Shown: positions 22,935 through 31,809, counted from the first letter of the stretch. The stretch: DNA of 44,614 nucleotides from Aeromonas caviae (GCF_000819785.1 NZ_CDBK01000065.1:1-44614), one strand, 5' to 3'. The notes: generated from the letters alone by a model not told the origin. Program-made: numbers and translations.

Positions 22935-23492
22935 TCACCTCACCAGCAGAACCTGTTTCGCCCAAGAGCGGGGGGCGCGCTGGGCGACGGAGCCGCTGGT
23001 GATGTCCAGGTAGGCGACGCCCTGAAGGGCCGGCACCGGGGTGGAGGACCAGAGATAGACATAGCCGTCGTTCACCTCCTTGCCATCCCCGGCCATGGCG
23101 CGGGGGAAGATGGTTTCGTTCAATGCCGGTTTGTAACAGGCGGACTCCAGAATGCTGGCGAGCTCCTTGATGGTGGGCAGGCGCCAGTCGTGATGACCAC
23201 CAAAGCCATACAGGGCATGGCTCGGTTCGGAACGGATCCGTTCCGCCGTCTGCAGTGCCTGTTGCCAGTAGAGGTGGGTGGGTTCCCCCTCGCAGCTCTG
23301 GTTGCGCCAGGTCTGGCCGAGCTGGCAGCGCATCCAGGTCAGACCGGTGCCCCTGTCAGTGACGGTGCCGTTGCCGTGATCCTGGAAACGGGCGGTGGGG
23401 CTGGTACGGGGCAGGGCGTCGTCGCAGATGGCGATGGCCAGTGCCAGGGGGCTGCACAGGGTGAGCAGCAGGGTCAGAAGATACTTGTTCAT
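22935..23492 (-). CDS. Secreted DUF1566 (Lcl C-terminal) domain protein
   Basis: 185 aa with a signal peptide (MNKYLLTLLLTLCSPLALA). The mature protein is one DUF1566/Lcl_C domain: RFQDHGNGTVTDRGTGLTWMRC, a W..A repeat region, HHDWRLPTIKELASILE and the closing YLWSSTP. Six cysteines suggest disulfides. The fold is found in many exported proteins of gammaproteobacteria with no fixed activity. It overlaps the end of the DUF1566 lipoprotein gene by 4 bases (ATGA), so the two paralogues are made together as the last genes of the protease operon. Confidence 0.82.
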   Translation of the reverse strand: MNKYLLTLLLTLCSPLALAIAICDDALPRTSPTARFQDHGNGTVTDRGTGLTWMRCQLGQTWRNQSCEGEPTHLYWQQALQTAERIRSEPSHALYGFGGHHDWRLPTIKELASILESACYKPALNETIFPRAMAGDGKEVNDGYVYLWSSTPVPALQGVAYLDITSGSVAQRAPRSWAKQVLLVR

Positions 23493-24856
23493 CGGGTTAC
23501 CTCGGCCACCAGGCGCAGTTGCAGACCGTTGGCGTCATTGCTGTTTTGAACTGGGGTGGGATAGTCGGCACCGGCGTCCTCGCCGAGGAAGATGTGGGCG
23601 ATGGCGCTCAGAGGCGCGCTCTCCAGCCGGCGGGACGGGGTCAGGGTCTGGCTCCAGTAATAGCCATCGAAGCCATTGAGTCCGGTGCCGACATCGGGGA
23701 AGTAGCGCACATCCAGGGTGACGAGCTGGCCATCCTGGCGGGCGAGGGAGCCGTAGTGCTGCAAACTCATCAGCTCACGGGCGTGGGGCAGGCGCCAGTG
23801 GGTGATGCCGCACAGTTGCTGTGCATTGAGCCACTGACGGTACTGCTCCGTGGTGCAGATGGCCTCCCCTTCGGGGCAGGCGTAATCCCGCTCCTCCTGG
23901 GTCGGGTGATAGTTGTCGAACTCCCAGGCGAAGGTGCGGTGCAGATCCCTCGGACTGTCCGGATCCGCCAGCTTCTTCTCCCAGACGAGGCCGGTATTGA
24001 GATCCTCCACGCACTCCCACTCGTCGGCATTGTCCGCCAGGGGTTGCCCCTTGCCGTCCAGCTTGCGATAGCGAAGGGGCGCCTGGCCCAGGCTCGCCTC
24101 CTGGCCCGGGTGATCCGCAGGCTCCTGGTCGAGCAGATAATCCACCCCGTCCGTGTAGGTGGTGACGCCGCTGGCGGTCACCAACGCCCGGGGTTGCTGC
24201 TGCATCAGCACGGCGGCGAGTCTGGCCTGCTGGCTCAGTAGCTCGGGGCTGGCGGCAAAGTGCCGGGCGAGCTCGGGCAGCAGGGTGACAAGGCCTTGCC
24301 AGATCTGCTGGCGGCGTTCGCTGGCGGCAAAGGTGGGCAGGGTGGCCTCGTCATCAAAGGTGGCGAGGGCCAGCTCGGCGAGGGCGCGGTTGAAGTCGCC
24401 CAGCTGCGCCAGTGCCGCCAGATCTGGGCCGGGGTGAAGGGGCGCCAGGGCGAACAGCACGTCCGTCAGGGCCTGAGCCGGTGGCAGCCCGTCCGAGATA
24501 CGCGTCTGCAGCAGGGTGCTGAGGGGGCTGGGGGTGAGGTGCTGGTTGTCCTGGCGCGCCGCCGGGTGGGCCAGGGGCAGGGCGGCGGGATCCGCCGGAA
24601 TGAACAGCAGGGGAGTGGTGAGCAGATCAGGGTGGCGCCGGGTCAGAGTGTGGGCACCGGCCTCGCCGCTGACGGCGGGCTCATTGGCTTCGCAGCCGTC
24701 GTTCTGGTTCAGGTTGATGCACAGGGTGCCCGCAGCGGGCAGGCTGACCGTCAGGCGGTAGTCCGGCGCGGTCAGGGGAGCCTCGTCCGAACCGCCGCCA
24801 CAGGCGCTGAGCAGGGGGGCCAGCAGGCAGACGATCGGGGTCATTCTCATGGTCAT
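23489..24856 (-). CDS. DUF1566 lipoprotein
   Basis: 455 aa. The N-terminus MTMRMTPIVCLLAPLLSAC carries a lipobox with C19 as the lipidated residue, then GGGSDEAP, so it is an exported lipoprotein. Residues about 30-270 form a domain I cannot name, with CINLNQNDGCEANEP near the start. Residues about 280-455 hold a DUF1566 domain (CVEDLNTGLVWEKK, then HWRLPHARELMSL and GYYWSQTLTP). It is a larger relative of the next gene, which it overlaps by 4 bases. AAGGA 6 bases before ATG 24856 fixes the start. Role in the operon is unknown; a surface partner for the protease or receptor is possible. Confidence 0.8.
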   Translation of the reverse strand: MTMRMTPIVCLLAPLLSACGGGSDEAPLTAPDYRLTVSLPAAGTLCINLNQNDGCEANEPAVSGEAGAHTLTRRHPDLLTTPLLFIPADPAALPLAHPAARQDNQHLTPSPLSTLLQTRISDGLPPAQALTDVLFALAPLHPGPDLAALAQLGDFNRALAELALATFDDEATLPTFAASERRQQIWQGLVTLLPELARHFAASPELLSQQARLAAVLMQQQPRALVTASGVTTYTDGVDYLLDQEPADHPGQEASLGQAPLRYRKLDGKGQPLADNADEWECVEDLNTGLVWEKKLADPDSPRDLHRTFAWEFDNYHPTQEERDYACPEGEAICTTEQYRQWLNAQQLCGITHWRLPHARELMSLQHYGSLARQDGQLVTLDVRYFPDVGTGLNGFDGYYWSQTLTPSRRLESAPLSAIAHIFLGEDAGADYPTPVQNSNDANGLQLRLVAEVTR

Positions 24857-24906
24857 GGTGTGTCCTTGGAGGGGCCTTGGCCCCTCTCTTCTTTATATAG
24901 GGAGAG

Positions 24907-27318
24907 TCAGAGGCGACGCAGACGGCGCCACAGGGCCAGCGGCAGCAGCCAGAGCAGGGGGAAGGCCCCCCCGCCACTGCTGTCCGAGGTATCGAAGCGG
25001 ATGATGCCGTCATCCGGCACGGGCACGGTGTTGCCGCACTGGGCGCCGGTACGCTGACTGATGCTCCACCCGTTCAGGAGACCCTGATTGCCCGGTTTGC
25101 TGTCCACCACCTCCAGGGTCCAGCGACCGGCCAGGGGTTCTCCTTCGAAGGCGCTGAAGGGTTGCAGGGACTGCAACTCGGTGGGGAAGACCCCTTTCAG
25201 GCTCGGCAGGGGGCTGTAACCTTTGTCCCAGATCTGGACCCGGGTGCCGGCGGGGGAGCTGAGCCAGATCTCCAGCTCATCCAGCGCCTCATGCTGCAGA
25301 TCCAGGCTCAGTTGCAGCCTGTCGCTCACACGGGCATCGCTCTTCTCCAGCAGCAGGCTGGTTTCGCTCAGGCCGCGCACCTCCTCGCTCTGGGCATCGT
25401 TCAGTCGCTGAGACCGACCACTGGCCCGGCTGATGACGGGGGTGCCGATGGGCAGGGTCAGGGATTGCTGCCACTGGCGCTCGGTGGGGCTGGTACTGCT
25501 CATGGCGAGATTCACCGAGAGGCTCGCCTCGTCGCCGCAGGCGAGCGGGCTCTGGGCCAGCAGGCGCAGGGTGGTGGTCATGCTGGCACCGGCGGCCAGG
25601 GTCGCTGGTTGCCAGTTGTCAGGATCGGCCTGCAACCCGGTTGGCAGGGTGAGGGCCAGCTCGTTGAGGGTCACCTCCCCCTTGCCCGGGTTGCTGAGGG
25701 TCAGCTGCACCGACTGGCGCTGCCCCAGCGGGATGGCGCTCCCCTCGGCGAGGGCGATATTGACGGGAGCTTGCAGCAGCCCGTGCTGGCGAAATGCCTG
25801 CTCCAGCAGACGGGCATAGGCTCGCGTCGGGTAGAGACGGGCGGCAGTATCCACGGTGATCCGGGCCAGTTGCGGCATGCGAATGGCCGGCCCCAGGCCG
25901 AAGTGGGATTCGATGATGACGCGATCAAACTCGTCCCTGGCCGCCTCACCGTGCTCGGCCACCGCCGTCAGCAGGGCCTGGAACAGCGGGGTGCCCCAGA
26001 GCTGATCCCCGTTGCTGCCGTTGATGGTGCGGTGGGCGGGGTAGCGGTAGTCCGGATGGTAGCGGGCGCGCAGATCGTCGAGCTGGCGCGGGGTGCGGTC
26101 GGTGAAGCGGGCATCCCAGTTGAACACCATGGCGGGTTCGAATTGGCGACCGGCTTCGCTGCGCTGGCGATGACTGGCGGCCAGGTAGTCGCCAAAGCCC
26201 TCGCCGATGGCTCCCCAGTCACCCTCTTCCCCGAGATCTGGCAGGATGTGGTGCTGTACCCCGTGGCCGAACTCGTGCCAGATGACCATGGGATCCTCGG
26301 CATCGGGCACGCCGCTGCGACCCAGCTCCAGCCTGCGTTCGAACGGATCGTAGAGGGAGTTGTCCTGATAGCCCGCGTCCGTGTCGATGTCGAGCGCCCC
26401 GGGGATGAGCTCGGTGAAGCCGAGCGCCTTGAGGTGGCGCTGGGCGAGATCCAGATGGTAGTAGGCGTTGATGTCCGCAAAGCCGCGATCGTCCCGGGTC
26501 AGGCGAAAACCCTGCACGTCACTGCTGCTGTAGGGGGCCGATTCGGGGGCCATGACATCCACCACCCTGGCATGGGGGCCGCTCAGGCGATACTGCCCGG
26601 CTTGCAGGCTCACCGGCAGGGGAACCGGATCCTGGTAGGCGGCCTCTGCCAGCACCAGCTCATCGTGCCAGACCAGGCTGGCGTCCTGCAGGCGGGTGCG
26701 GGGATCGGGGTCGAACACCCGTGCCTGAACCTGCATATCGCCTGCGTCGGCGACATGCAGAGGGTGGGTAGTTGCCTGATCCCCGAGACGGCCAAGCTCC
26801 TGCTCCCCGTCGCAACGGGCAAACAGCTGCACCTGGCTGGCCTTGGCATTGCCAGCCTTGTGCTCGCGCACCCGCTGGCGCAGGGCAGGCACCAGGGTAT
26901 CGCCGTCTCGCCAGTACCAGGCTTCGACCGGCCCCAGCGTCTCTATCTGGTTGCCGTCGGTGCGCAGGGTGGCGAGCAGGGGATCCAGGGTGCCGCTGGC
27001 ATCGCAGCCGGGCGCTGTGCTCTGCAAGGGGCGCAGGTTGTGATAGAGGCGCCAGGGGCGTCCGTCCCCGTCGACACTGACGGCGGCCTGGGTGGTGGCC
27101 ACCGGCAGGCCGTTCACCAGCTGGCGAAAGCTGTAATGGTGGCCGAGCAGGCTGGCCCTGTCGTAATCGGGGGCGAGGAGCACACCGAGGCGCTGCTCGA
27201 GCCAGCGCTTCGGCGTCGTGGTGAGGGGGGGTTCATCGACAAACTGCAGATCGGCCGCCAGCAGCGGTGATGAGATCAGGGTTGCCGCCAGCCAGAGGGC
27301 CAGAGAAGAGGGTTTCAT
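24907..27318 (-). CDS. Secreted zinc metalloprotease (M36/fungalysin-like) with P domain and GlyGly-CTERM
   Basis: 803 aa. Signal peptide (cut near LLAA, residue 22). An FTP-like propeptide follows (SFRQLVNGLPVATTQAAVSV, about 63-82). The catalytic domain has the zinc motif H348-E349-F-G-H352 and a third ligand at E373 in GEGFGDY, as in gluzincins of the M36 type. Residues about 530-650 are Ig-like; about 660-775 form a proprotein-convertase P domain (LDELEIWLSSPAG, then GRWTLEVVDSKPGNQGLLNGW). The C-terminus SSGGGAFPLLWLLPLALWRR is a GlyGly-CTERM sorting signal, cut by rhombosortase after type II secretion. Translation signal GGAG 6 bases before ATG. It lies 29 bases after the peptidase gene. 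Confidence 0.88.
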   Translation of the reverse strand: MKPSSLALWLAATLISSPLLAADLQFVDEPPLTTTPKRWLEQRLGVLLAPDYDRASLLGHHYSFRQLVNGLPVATTQAAVSVDGDGRPWRLYHNLRPLQSTAPGCDASGTLDPLLATLRTDGNQIETLGPVEAWYWRDGDTLVPALRQRVREHKAGNAKASQVQLFARCDGEQELGRLGDQATTHPLHVADAGDMQVQARVFDPDPRTRLQDASLVWHDELVLAEAAYQDPVPLPVSLQAGQYRLSGPHARVVDVMAPESAPYSSSDVQGFRLTRDDRGFADINAYYHLDLAQRHLKALGFTELIPGALDIDTDAGYQDNSLYDPFERRLELGRSGVPDAEDPMVIWHEFGHGVQHHILPDLGEEGDWGAIGEGFGDYLAASHRQRSEAGRQFEPAMVFNWDARFTDRTPRQLDDLRARYHPDYRYPAHRTINGSNGDQLWGTPLFQALLTAVAEHGEAARDEFDRVIIESHFGLGPAIRMPQLARITVDTAARLYPTRAYARLLEQAFRQHGLLQAPVNIALAEGSAIPLGQRQSVQLTLSNPGKGEVTLNELALTLPTGLQADPDNWQPATLAAGASMTTTLRLLAQSPLACGDEASLSVNLAMSSTSPTERQWQQSLTLPIGTPVISRASGRSQRLNDAQSEEVRGLSETSLLLEKSDARVSDRLQLSLDLQHEALDELEIWLSSPAGTRVQIWDKGYSPLPSLKGVFPTELQSLQPFSAFEGEPLAGRWTLEVVDSKPGNQGLLNGWSISQRTGAQCGNTVPVPDDGIIRFDTSDSSGGGAFPLLWLLPLALWRRLRRL

Positions 27319-27347
27319 GGTTCACTCCAGAAAAAGAGGGCAAGGGG

Positions 27348-29390
27348 TCAGTGATTGACGCCCGCCAGGGTGAGCAGGAAGGCAAACTCCTGCGCCGCAC
27401 GCAGCGCCGCCGTTCGGGGGGCGCCCAGATGGCCGCCGTCGAGTTCGGTGCGCAGCAGATAGGGGCCTGTTCCCGTGCTATGGGAGCGCAGGCGGGCTAT
27501 CCACTTGAGGGGTTCCCAGTAGGGCACCTGACTGTCGTGCAGGCCGCCCGTCACATAGACGGGGGGATAAGGGACCTTGTGCAGGTTGTCGTAGGGGCTC
27601 AGGCGGCGCATCGCGGCATAGTCACCCGGGATGGCCGGATTGCCCCACTCGGCGTACTCCTGCCGGGTGAGGGGCAGCTCGGGATCCTGCATGGTGCCCA
27701 GCAGGTCGACGAAGGGAACTTGCAGCACGGCCCCGGCGAATCGGGTGGGCGCCTGGTTGAGTGCCGCAGCCACCAGCAGGCCGCCGGCGCTGCCACCCAT
27801 GGCAAACAGCCGGGCGGGATCGATGGCGGGATCCTGGGCCAGGGCATCGGCCACGGCGAGAAAATCATCCACGCTGTGCTGTTTGTCACGGCCACGACCC
27901 TCCCGGTACCAGGATTCGCCGAGCAGACCGCCCCCGCGCACATGGGCGATGGCGTAGACGAAGCCGCGATCCAGCAGGCTCAGCACCCGGGGCTGGTAGT
28001 AGGGACGCATGGGGGTGCCGTAAGCCCCATAGCCGTAGAGCAGCAGTGCCCTGGGGTGGGTAATGCCCTTGCGCCAGACCAGGGAGACAGGCACCTTGAC
28101 CCCGTCCTTGCCCGCGATCCAGCGCCGCTCGCTCTGATAGGGAGAAGTGTCCCTGCTCTCGGGTGTCCCCTCCCAGGCGCCGGAGGCGAGATCCAGCCAG
28201 CGCTGGTGAGGTGGCTCGGCCATACCCTGACGGCGAATGAGCACCTTGTCGCTGGCCGGTTCCTGGCTGCCCTGGATCCAGGCCGTGCCTGCGCCATCGG
28301 TGAGCGGCAGGCTGTGGGTCAACGCACCCTTGGCGTCCAGCACATCGAGCCAGTCATCCCCTTCCTTGCGGTATTGCAGCACGGTGTGCCGGGCAAAGAG
28401 GCGCCACTTCTCGAGTTCCCGGCCCTCGCCGGACCAGAGCCGTTGCCACTCTCCCTTCGCCACCAGGCTCAAGTCGGCCACCTGATAGAGGCCGAGGGCG
28501 CCGTCCCGGTTGCTCTTGATCAGCACCCTGTCCCCCAGGGTATCCAGGTAGTATTCGAGGCCGCGCTCGCGCCCCTTGAGCAGGTCGGCCCGACCCGCGT
28601 CCAGCAGGTATTGCTCCGAGCTGTCGTGGTTGTTGCTTTGCAGCACCAGGTGGCGGCGATCCGTGGTGCGATAGAGGCCGAGCAGCCAGGCGGGATCGCG
28701 CTCCTCATACACCAGGGTCTCCTTGCCATCCTGCCAGGCCAGCAGTTGCCAGGGGCGCAGGGTCTGGTGCTCGTTGGCGAGGGTGTAGAGGGTCTTGCCA
28801 TCCAGACTCCAGAGCAGATCGCCGGCGCGGTGAGGCAAAGAGGCCAGTGTCTCGCCACTCGCCAGATCCAGCAGGGTGATGCGGTAGTCCCGATCTCCCC
28901 TGCGGTCTTCGGCCAGGGCAAGCAGTTGCCCGCCCGGGTGCAGGGCCCAGGCGGCGAGCTCGTAATACCCCTCGGCAGGTTGGCGGGGAGCCAGCCGCTT
29001 TCGGGGGGCGGCATTGGCGTCGCTGCGTTGCCACAGGCTGCCGTCCGCCTCCATGCGCCACTGGCTGCCAGCCTGGCTCAGCCAGTCGTCCGGCACGGGT
29101 TCGCCCCGCTCCCGGCCCTGCCACTCCGTCTGCAGGCGCTGTACCAGTGGCGTCTGGTCGGCGAGCTGCTGCTCGGTCCAGCGGTTCTGCTCGCGCAGCA
29201 GCGTCAGGAGGGCGGGATCCTGGCGGCTGTCGTCACGCCAGCCACCATAGGGATCGAGACGGGTTATCTCCCCCTTCATCAGTTGCGGGCGCTCGGGGAT
29301 GAGGGGCGCGGCCTCCAGGGTTGCCTCAGGCAGGGGAGAGGCGGGGACCGGCGTGGCCAGCAGGCTGGCCAGGATCAATAGGCTGTGCAT
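27348..29390 (-). CDS. Exported S9A prolyl-oligopeptidase, oligopeptidase B-like
   Basis: 680 aa. An N-terminal beta-propeller (about 90-400) precedes an alpha/beta-hydrolase domain with catalytic S534 in GGSAGGLLV, D619 in GLHDSQV and H654 in LDGGHLG; YGYGAYG and HVRGGGLLGESWY also fit. This set is typical of oligopeptidase B, which cleaves short peptides after Lys/Arg. Unlike E. coli PtrB, which is cytosolic, this protein starts MHSLLILASLLATPVPAS, a clear signal peptide, so it should act in the periplasm or outside. ATG 29390 shares its A with the TGA of the receptor gene, so the two are coupled. A longer frame upstream lies inside the receptor gene and is not used. Confidence 0.88.
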   Translation of the reverse strand: MHSLLILASLLATPVPASPLPEATLEAAPLIPERPQLMKGEITRLDPYGGWRDDSRQDPALLTLLREQNRWTEQQLADQTPLVQRLQTEWQGRERGEPVPDDWLSQAGSQWRMEADGSLWQRSDANAAPRKRLAPRQPAEGYYELAAWALHPGGQLLALAEDRRGDRDYRITLLDLASGETLASLPHRAGDLLWSLDGKTLYTLANEHQTLRPWQLLAWQDGKETLVYEERDPAWLLGLYRTTDRRHLVLQSNNHDSSEQYLLDAGRADLLKGRERGLEYYLDTLGDRVLIKSNRDGALGLYQVADLSLVAKGEWQRLWSGEGRELEKWRLFARHTVLQYRKEGDDWLDVLDAKGALTHSLPLTDGAGTAWIQGSQEPASDKVLIRRQGMAEPPHQRWLDLASGAWEGTPESRDTSPYQSERRWIAGKDGVKVPVSLVWRKGITHPRALLLYGYGAYGTPMRPYYQPRVLSLLDRGFVYAIAHVRGGGLLGESWYREGRGRDKQHSVDDFLAVADALAQDPAIDPARLFAMGGSAGGLLVAAALNQAPTRFAGAVLQVPFVDLLGTMQDPELPLTRQEYAEWGNPAIPGDYAAMRRLSPYDNLHKVPYPPVYVTGGLHDSQVPYWEPLKWIARLRSHSTGTGPYLLRTELDGGHLGAPRTAALRAAQEFAFLLTLAGVNH

Positions 29391-31558
29391 CAGATCCCCA
29401 CGAAGGTGTAGCGCAGGCTGGCACTCAGGGTGCGGCCGCTCTGGGTGAAGAGGGAAGCATCGGTCCCGGCTTCCAGCCCGGCCACATCCTGATAGCGGGT
29501 GTAGCGGGTGTCGAACAGGTTGTCGAGCTTGAGGTTGACCTTGAGGGCGTCGGTGACCAGCCAGTCGGCCGTCAGGGCGAAACTGAGCCAGCCGGCACTT
29601 TCGAGGCAGTCCCCCTGGCGGCCGGTCAGGCTGTTGCCGCAGGTGGGCACCCGGTTCATGGCGGCGGCATAGTCCGCCTGAATGCCCAGACTCCACTCAT
29701 TGGCCTGATAGCTCAGACGGGTGTTGCCCTCGAGGGGCGTCAGGGTGCGCAGCGCTTCACCTTTGTTGTCCTCGCCATCGACCCAGCCGAGCTTGGTGGC
29801 GAGCTCCCACTCCTGGGTCAGCCAGTAGCTGGCGGCGAGTTCGGCCCCCCAGGTTTCGGCCTTGGCGACGTTGCGATATTGGCGCAGGATGACGCCATCG
29901 CTCAGGCGCAGCCCCACCTCGCGCCAGTCGATGAAGTTGTAGTAGCGGTTGTAGAAGAGCGCTGGCTTGATGCTCCAGTTGTCCCCCTCGCCACTCAGCC
30001 CCCACTCGATGCTGTGGCTGGTCTCCTCCTTGAGCCCTGTGTTGGCGATGATCTCGAAGGGCGGCAGAGCGAAGTAGTGGGGGATGTTGCCGTACACCTT
30101 GTCGTAGGAAGGCGCCCGGAACCCGTTGGCATAGCTGAGCCAGCTGCGCCACTGGTCGTTGAAGCGGTAGCTGGTGGCCAGGCTCGGGGAGAGGTGCCAG
30201 CTGTGGTTGCTGTCGTGGCTGCCGTCCAGCGGCGTGAGCCACTGGTGATCCATGCGCAGGGTGGGGGTGAACTGCCACTGGCCCAGGCTGGCCACGTCGC
30301 CGAGCCAGACTCCGGCCCTGTCGGTACGGGCGCGGCTGAAGGGGGCGGACTGGCCGGGTTGGGGAATGCCGGCCTCCAGACTCAGCTTCTCCACCGGCCG
30401 CTCGTGGGTGGTGCGCTCGAGCTCGATGCCGTAACTGAGCTGATGGGCGAGATGGCCGGTGGCGAGATCCCGGCGCACATCCAGCTCGGTACCGATCCTG
30501 TCTTCGGTGAAGGTGGCGAGTTCCCGTTCGCTGCGATAGCGCGGATAACCGCTCAGCAGATCGTTTTGCAGCAGGCTGCGCTTGTTGGCGGTGTTTTTCG
30601 AGTGATTGCCGTAGGCACTCCAGGTGAGGCTGTCGGCCAGTATTGTGTCGAGGTTGCTCGCCTCCCAGGCCAGCTTGCCCCCCTGGGTGCGTTGGCTGCC
30701 CTGCTCGTGGTACTGGCGCACCTGCCACTTGCCATCGGGCTGGGGCACTTCGCGCGGCCCCTGATCCCGCTCGGCGTTGTCCTCGAAGTAGTCGAGTTCG
30801 AGGCGCAGCAGATGATGTTCGTTCAGCTGGATGCGAGAGCTGGTGGAGGCGCTGAGGCCATCCAGATCCGCCGGGATGCGGCTCTCGTCGTAGTTGGCGG
30901 TCTCATGTCCCTGCCAGCCGGAGAGGCGCAGCAGGTGTTCGGTATCCCGTATCCGGGCGGCGCCGGTGGCGCTCAGCTTCTGCTTGTCACTGCTGCCATC
31001 GTGCAGCACCTTGCTGCTGAGATAGGCATCCTGGCCCTGAAGGTAATCTTCCGGCTGCTTGGTGCTGATGACGATGGTGCCGCCGATGGCATCGGAGCCA
31101 TGGAGGGAGGAACCGGCTCCCTTGGCCACCTCTATCTGTTTGACGTCGTCGAGATCGAAGCTGAAGCGGCCCACCTTGTCGTTGAGGTCGTCGGCGCCAA
31201 AACCGTCGCTGACCCGCACCCCGTCCTTGATGATGAGCACCCGGTTGCCGCCCATGCCGCGGATGATGATGTTCTGGGGGCGGCCGGCGGAGCCGGTCAC
31301 CGAGACGCCGGGTTCGTTCTTGAACACATCGGTGAGCTCGGTGGCAACCTGGCGATCCAGATCCTCCTCCGTGATGACGGTGATGGAACCGGACACGTCG
31401 GAGAGCTTCTGCTCGATGCGCTGTCCCTTGACCACGATGGTTTCCCGCCCCTTGAGTTCGGGGGGCATGTCCGTTGTGTCGACCCCGGCGGGATCGCTGG
31501 CAGCCAGCGCCGTACCGGACAGCAGCATGGGCCAGTAGTGAAGAAGTCGAATTTTCAT
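29390..31558 (-). CDS. TonB-dependent receptor, haem/haemoglobin-type
   Basis: 722 aa outer-membrane receptor. Signal peptide (to about ALAA, residue 20), TonB box ETIVV at 39-43, plug domain (ITEEDLDRQVATELTDVFKN, NIIIRGMGGNRVLIIKDGVR), then a 22-strand barrel. Near residue 500 it has GFRAPSYDKVYG followed by IPHYF and IANTGLKEETS, which correspond to the FRAP and NPNL boxes with an intervening His of haem/haemoglobin receptors. The barrel ends SLRYTFVGI. A Fur-like box lies right before the start and a second one 70 bases farther on. No clear Shine-Dalgarno is seen, unusual for a first gene. Ligand could be haem, haemoglobin, lactoferrin/transferrin or a siderophore; haem is the best guess. 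Confidence 0.88.
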   Translation of the reverse strand: MKIRLLHYWPMLLSGTALAASDPAGVDTTDMPPELKGRETIVVKGQRIEQKLSDVSGSITVITEEDLDRQVATELTDVFKNEPGVSVTGSAGRPQNIIIRGMGGNRVLIIKDGVRVSDGFGADDLNDKVGRFSFDLDDVKQIEVAKGAGSSLHGSDAIGGTIVISTKQPEDYLQGQDAYLSSKVLHDGSSDKQKLSATGAARIRDTEHLLRLSGWQGHETANYDESRIPADLDGLSASTSSRIQLNEHHLLRLELDYFEDNAERDQGPREVPQPDGKWQVRQYHEQGSQRTQGGKLAWEASNLDTILADSLTWSAYGNHSKNTANKRSLLQNDLLSGYPRYRSERELATFTEDRIGTELDVRRDLATGHLAHQLSYGIELERTTHERPVEKLSLEAGIPQPGQSAPFSRARTDRAGVWLGDVASLGQWQFTPTLRMDHQWLTPLDGSHDSNHSWHLSPSLATSYRFNDQWRSWLSYANGFRAPSYDKVYGNIPHYFALPPFEIIANTGLKEETSHSIEWGLSGEGDNWSIKPALFYNRYYNFIDWREVGLRLSDGVILRQYRNVAKAETWGAELAASYWLTQEWELATKLGWVDGEDNKGEALRTLTPLEGNTRLSYQANEWSLGIQADYAAAMNRVPTCGNSLTGRQGDCLESAGWLSFALTADWLVTDALKVNLKLDNLFDTRYTRYQDVAGLEAGTDASLFTQSGRTLSASLRYTFVGI

Positions 31559-31562
31559 ATTT

Positions 31563-31649
31563 GAGAATAATTATTATTTAAGCCTGAAGGGCGTGGATTA
31601 TTGCAGAGGGAGTCAAGCAGATCAATAAATGACAATCATTATCATTTTG
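31563..31649 (-). promoter_or_regulatory. Promoter flanked by two Fur-box-like sites
   Basis: On the minus strand: a -35-like TTGATC (31620-31625), a 17-base spacer and AATAAT (31597-31602). Upstream, 31631-31649 read on the minus strand as CAAAATGATAATGATTGTC matches 15 of 19 bases of the Fur consensus GATAATGATAATCATTATC. Downstream, 31563-31581 matches 13 of 19. The pair brackets the promoter, so iron-loaded Fur would shut the operon. Confidence 0.7.
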
Positions 31650-31761
31650 TTTTTATGATATTGATCGAATTGAACTTTTTTGAGAGATAAATCAGTAAGG
31701 TGGTGGCATACGTTTGCGAATGACGCCATGGGAAACGGGAGGACGGGTGTGGTGCGGGCAA

Positions 31762-31790
31762 GAAAAAGCCCGCCATAGGGGCGGGCTCAA
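31762..31790 (-). terminator. Rho-independent terminator of yejM
   Basis: GAGCCCGCC / GGCGGGCTTTTTC on the minus strand with a short loop and U-run, about 20 bases past the yejM stop. Confidence 0.85.
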
Positions 31791-31809
31791 GGAGGTGGGC
31801 TGGCGCTGA

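Noticed and set aside
25162..31564. Long plus-strand open frames opposite the receptor, peptidase and metalloprotease genes (e.g. 25162-27270 and 29321-31564)
   Set aside because: They mirror high-GC coding sequence; translations are repetitive His/Gln/Gly/Ala-rich and have no recognisable motif, while the minus-strand genes carry full catalytic or barrel signatures.
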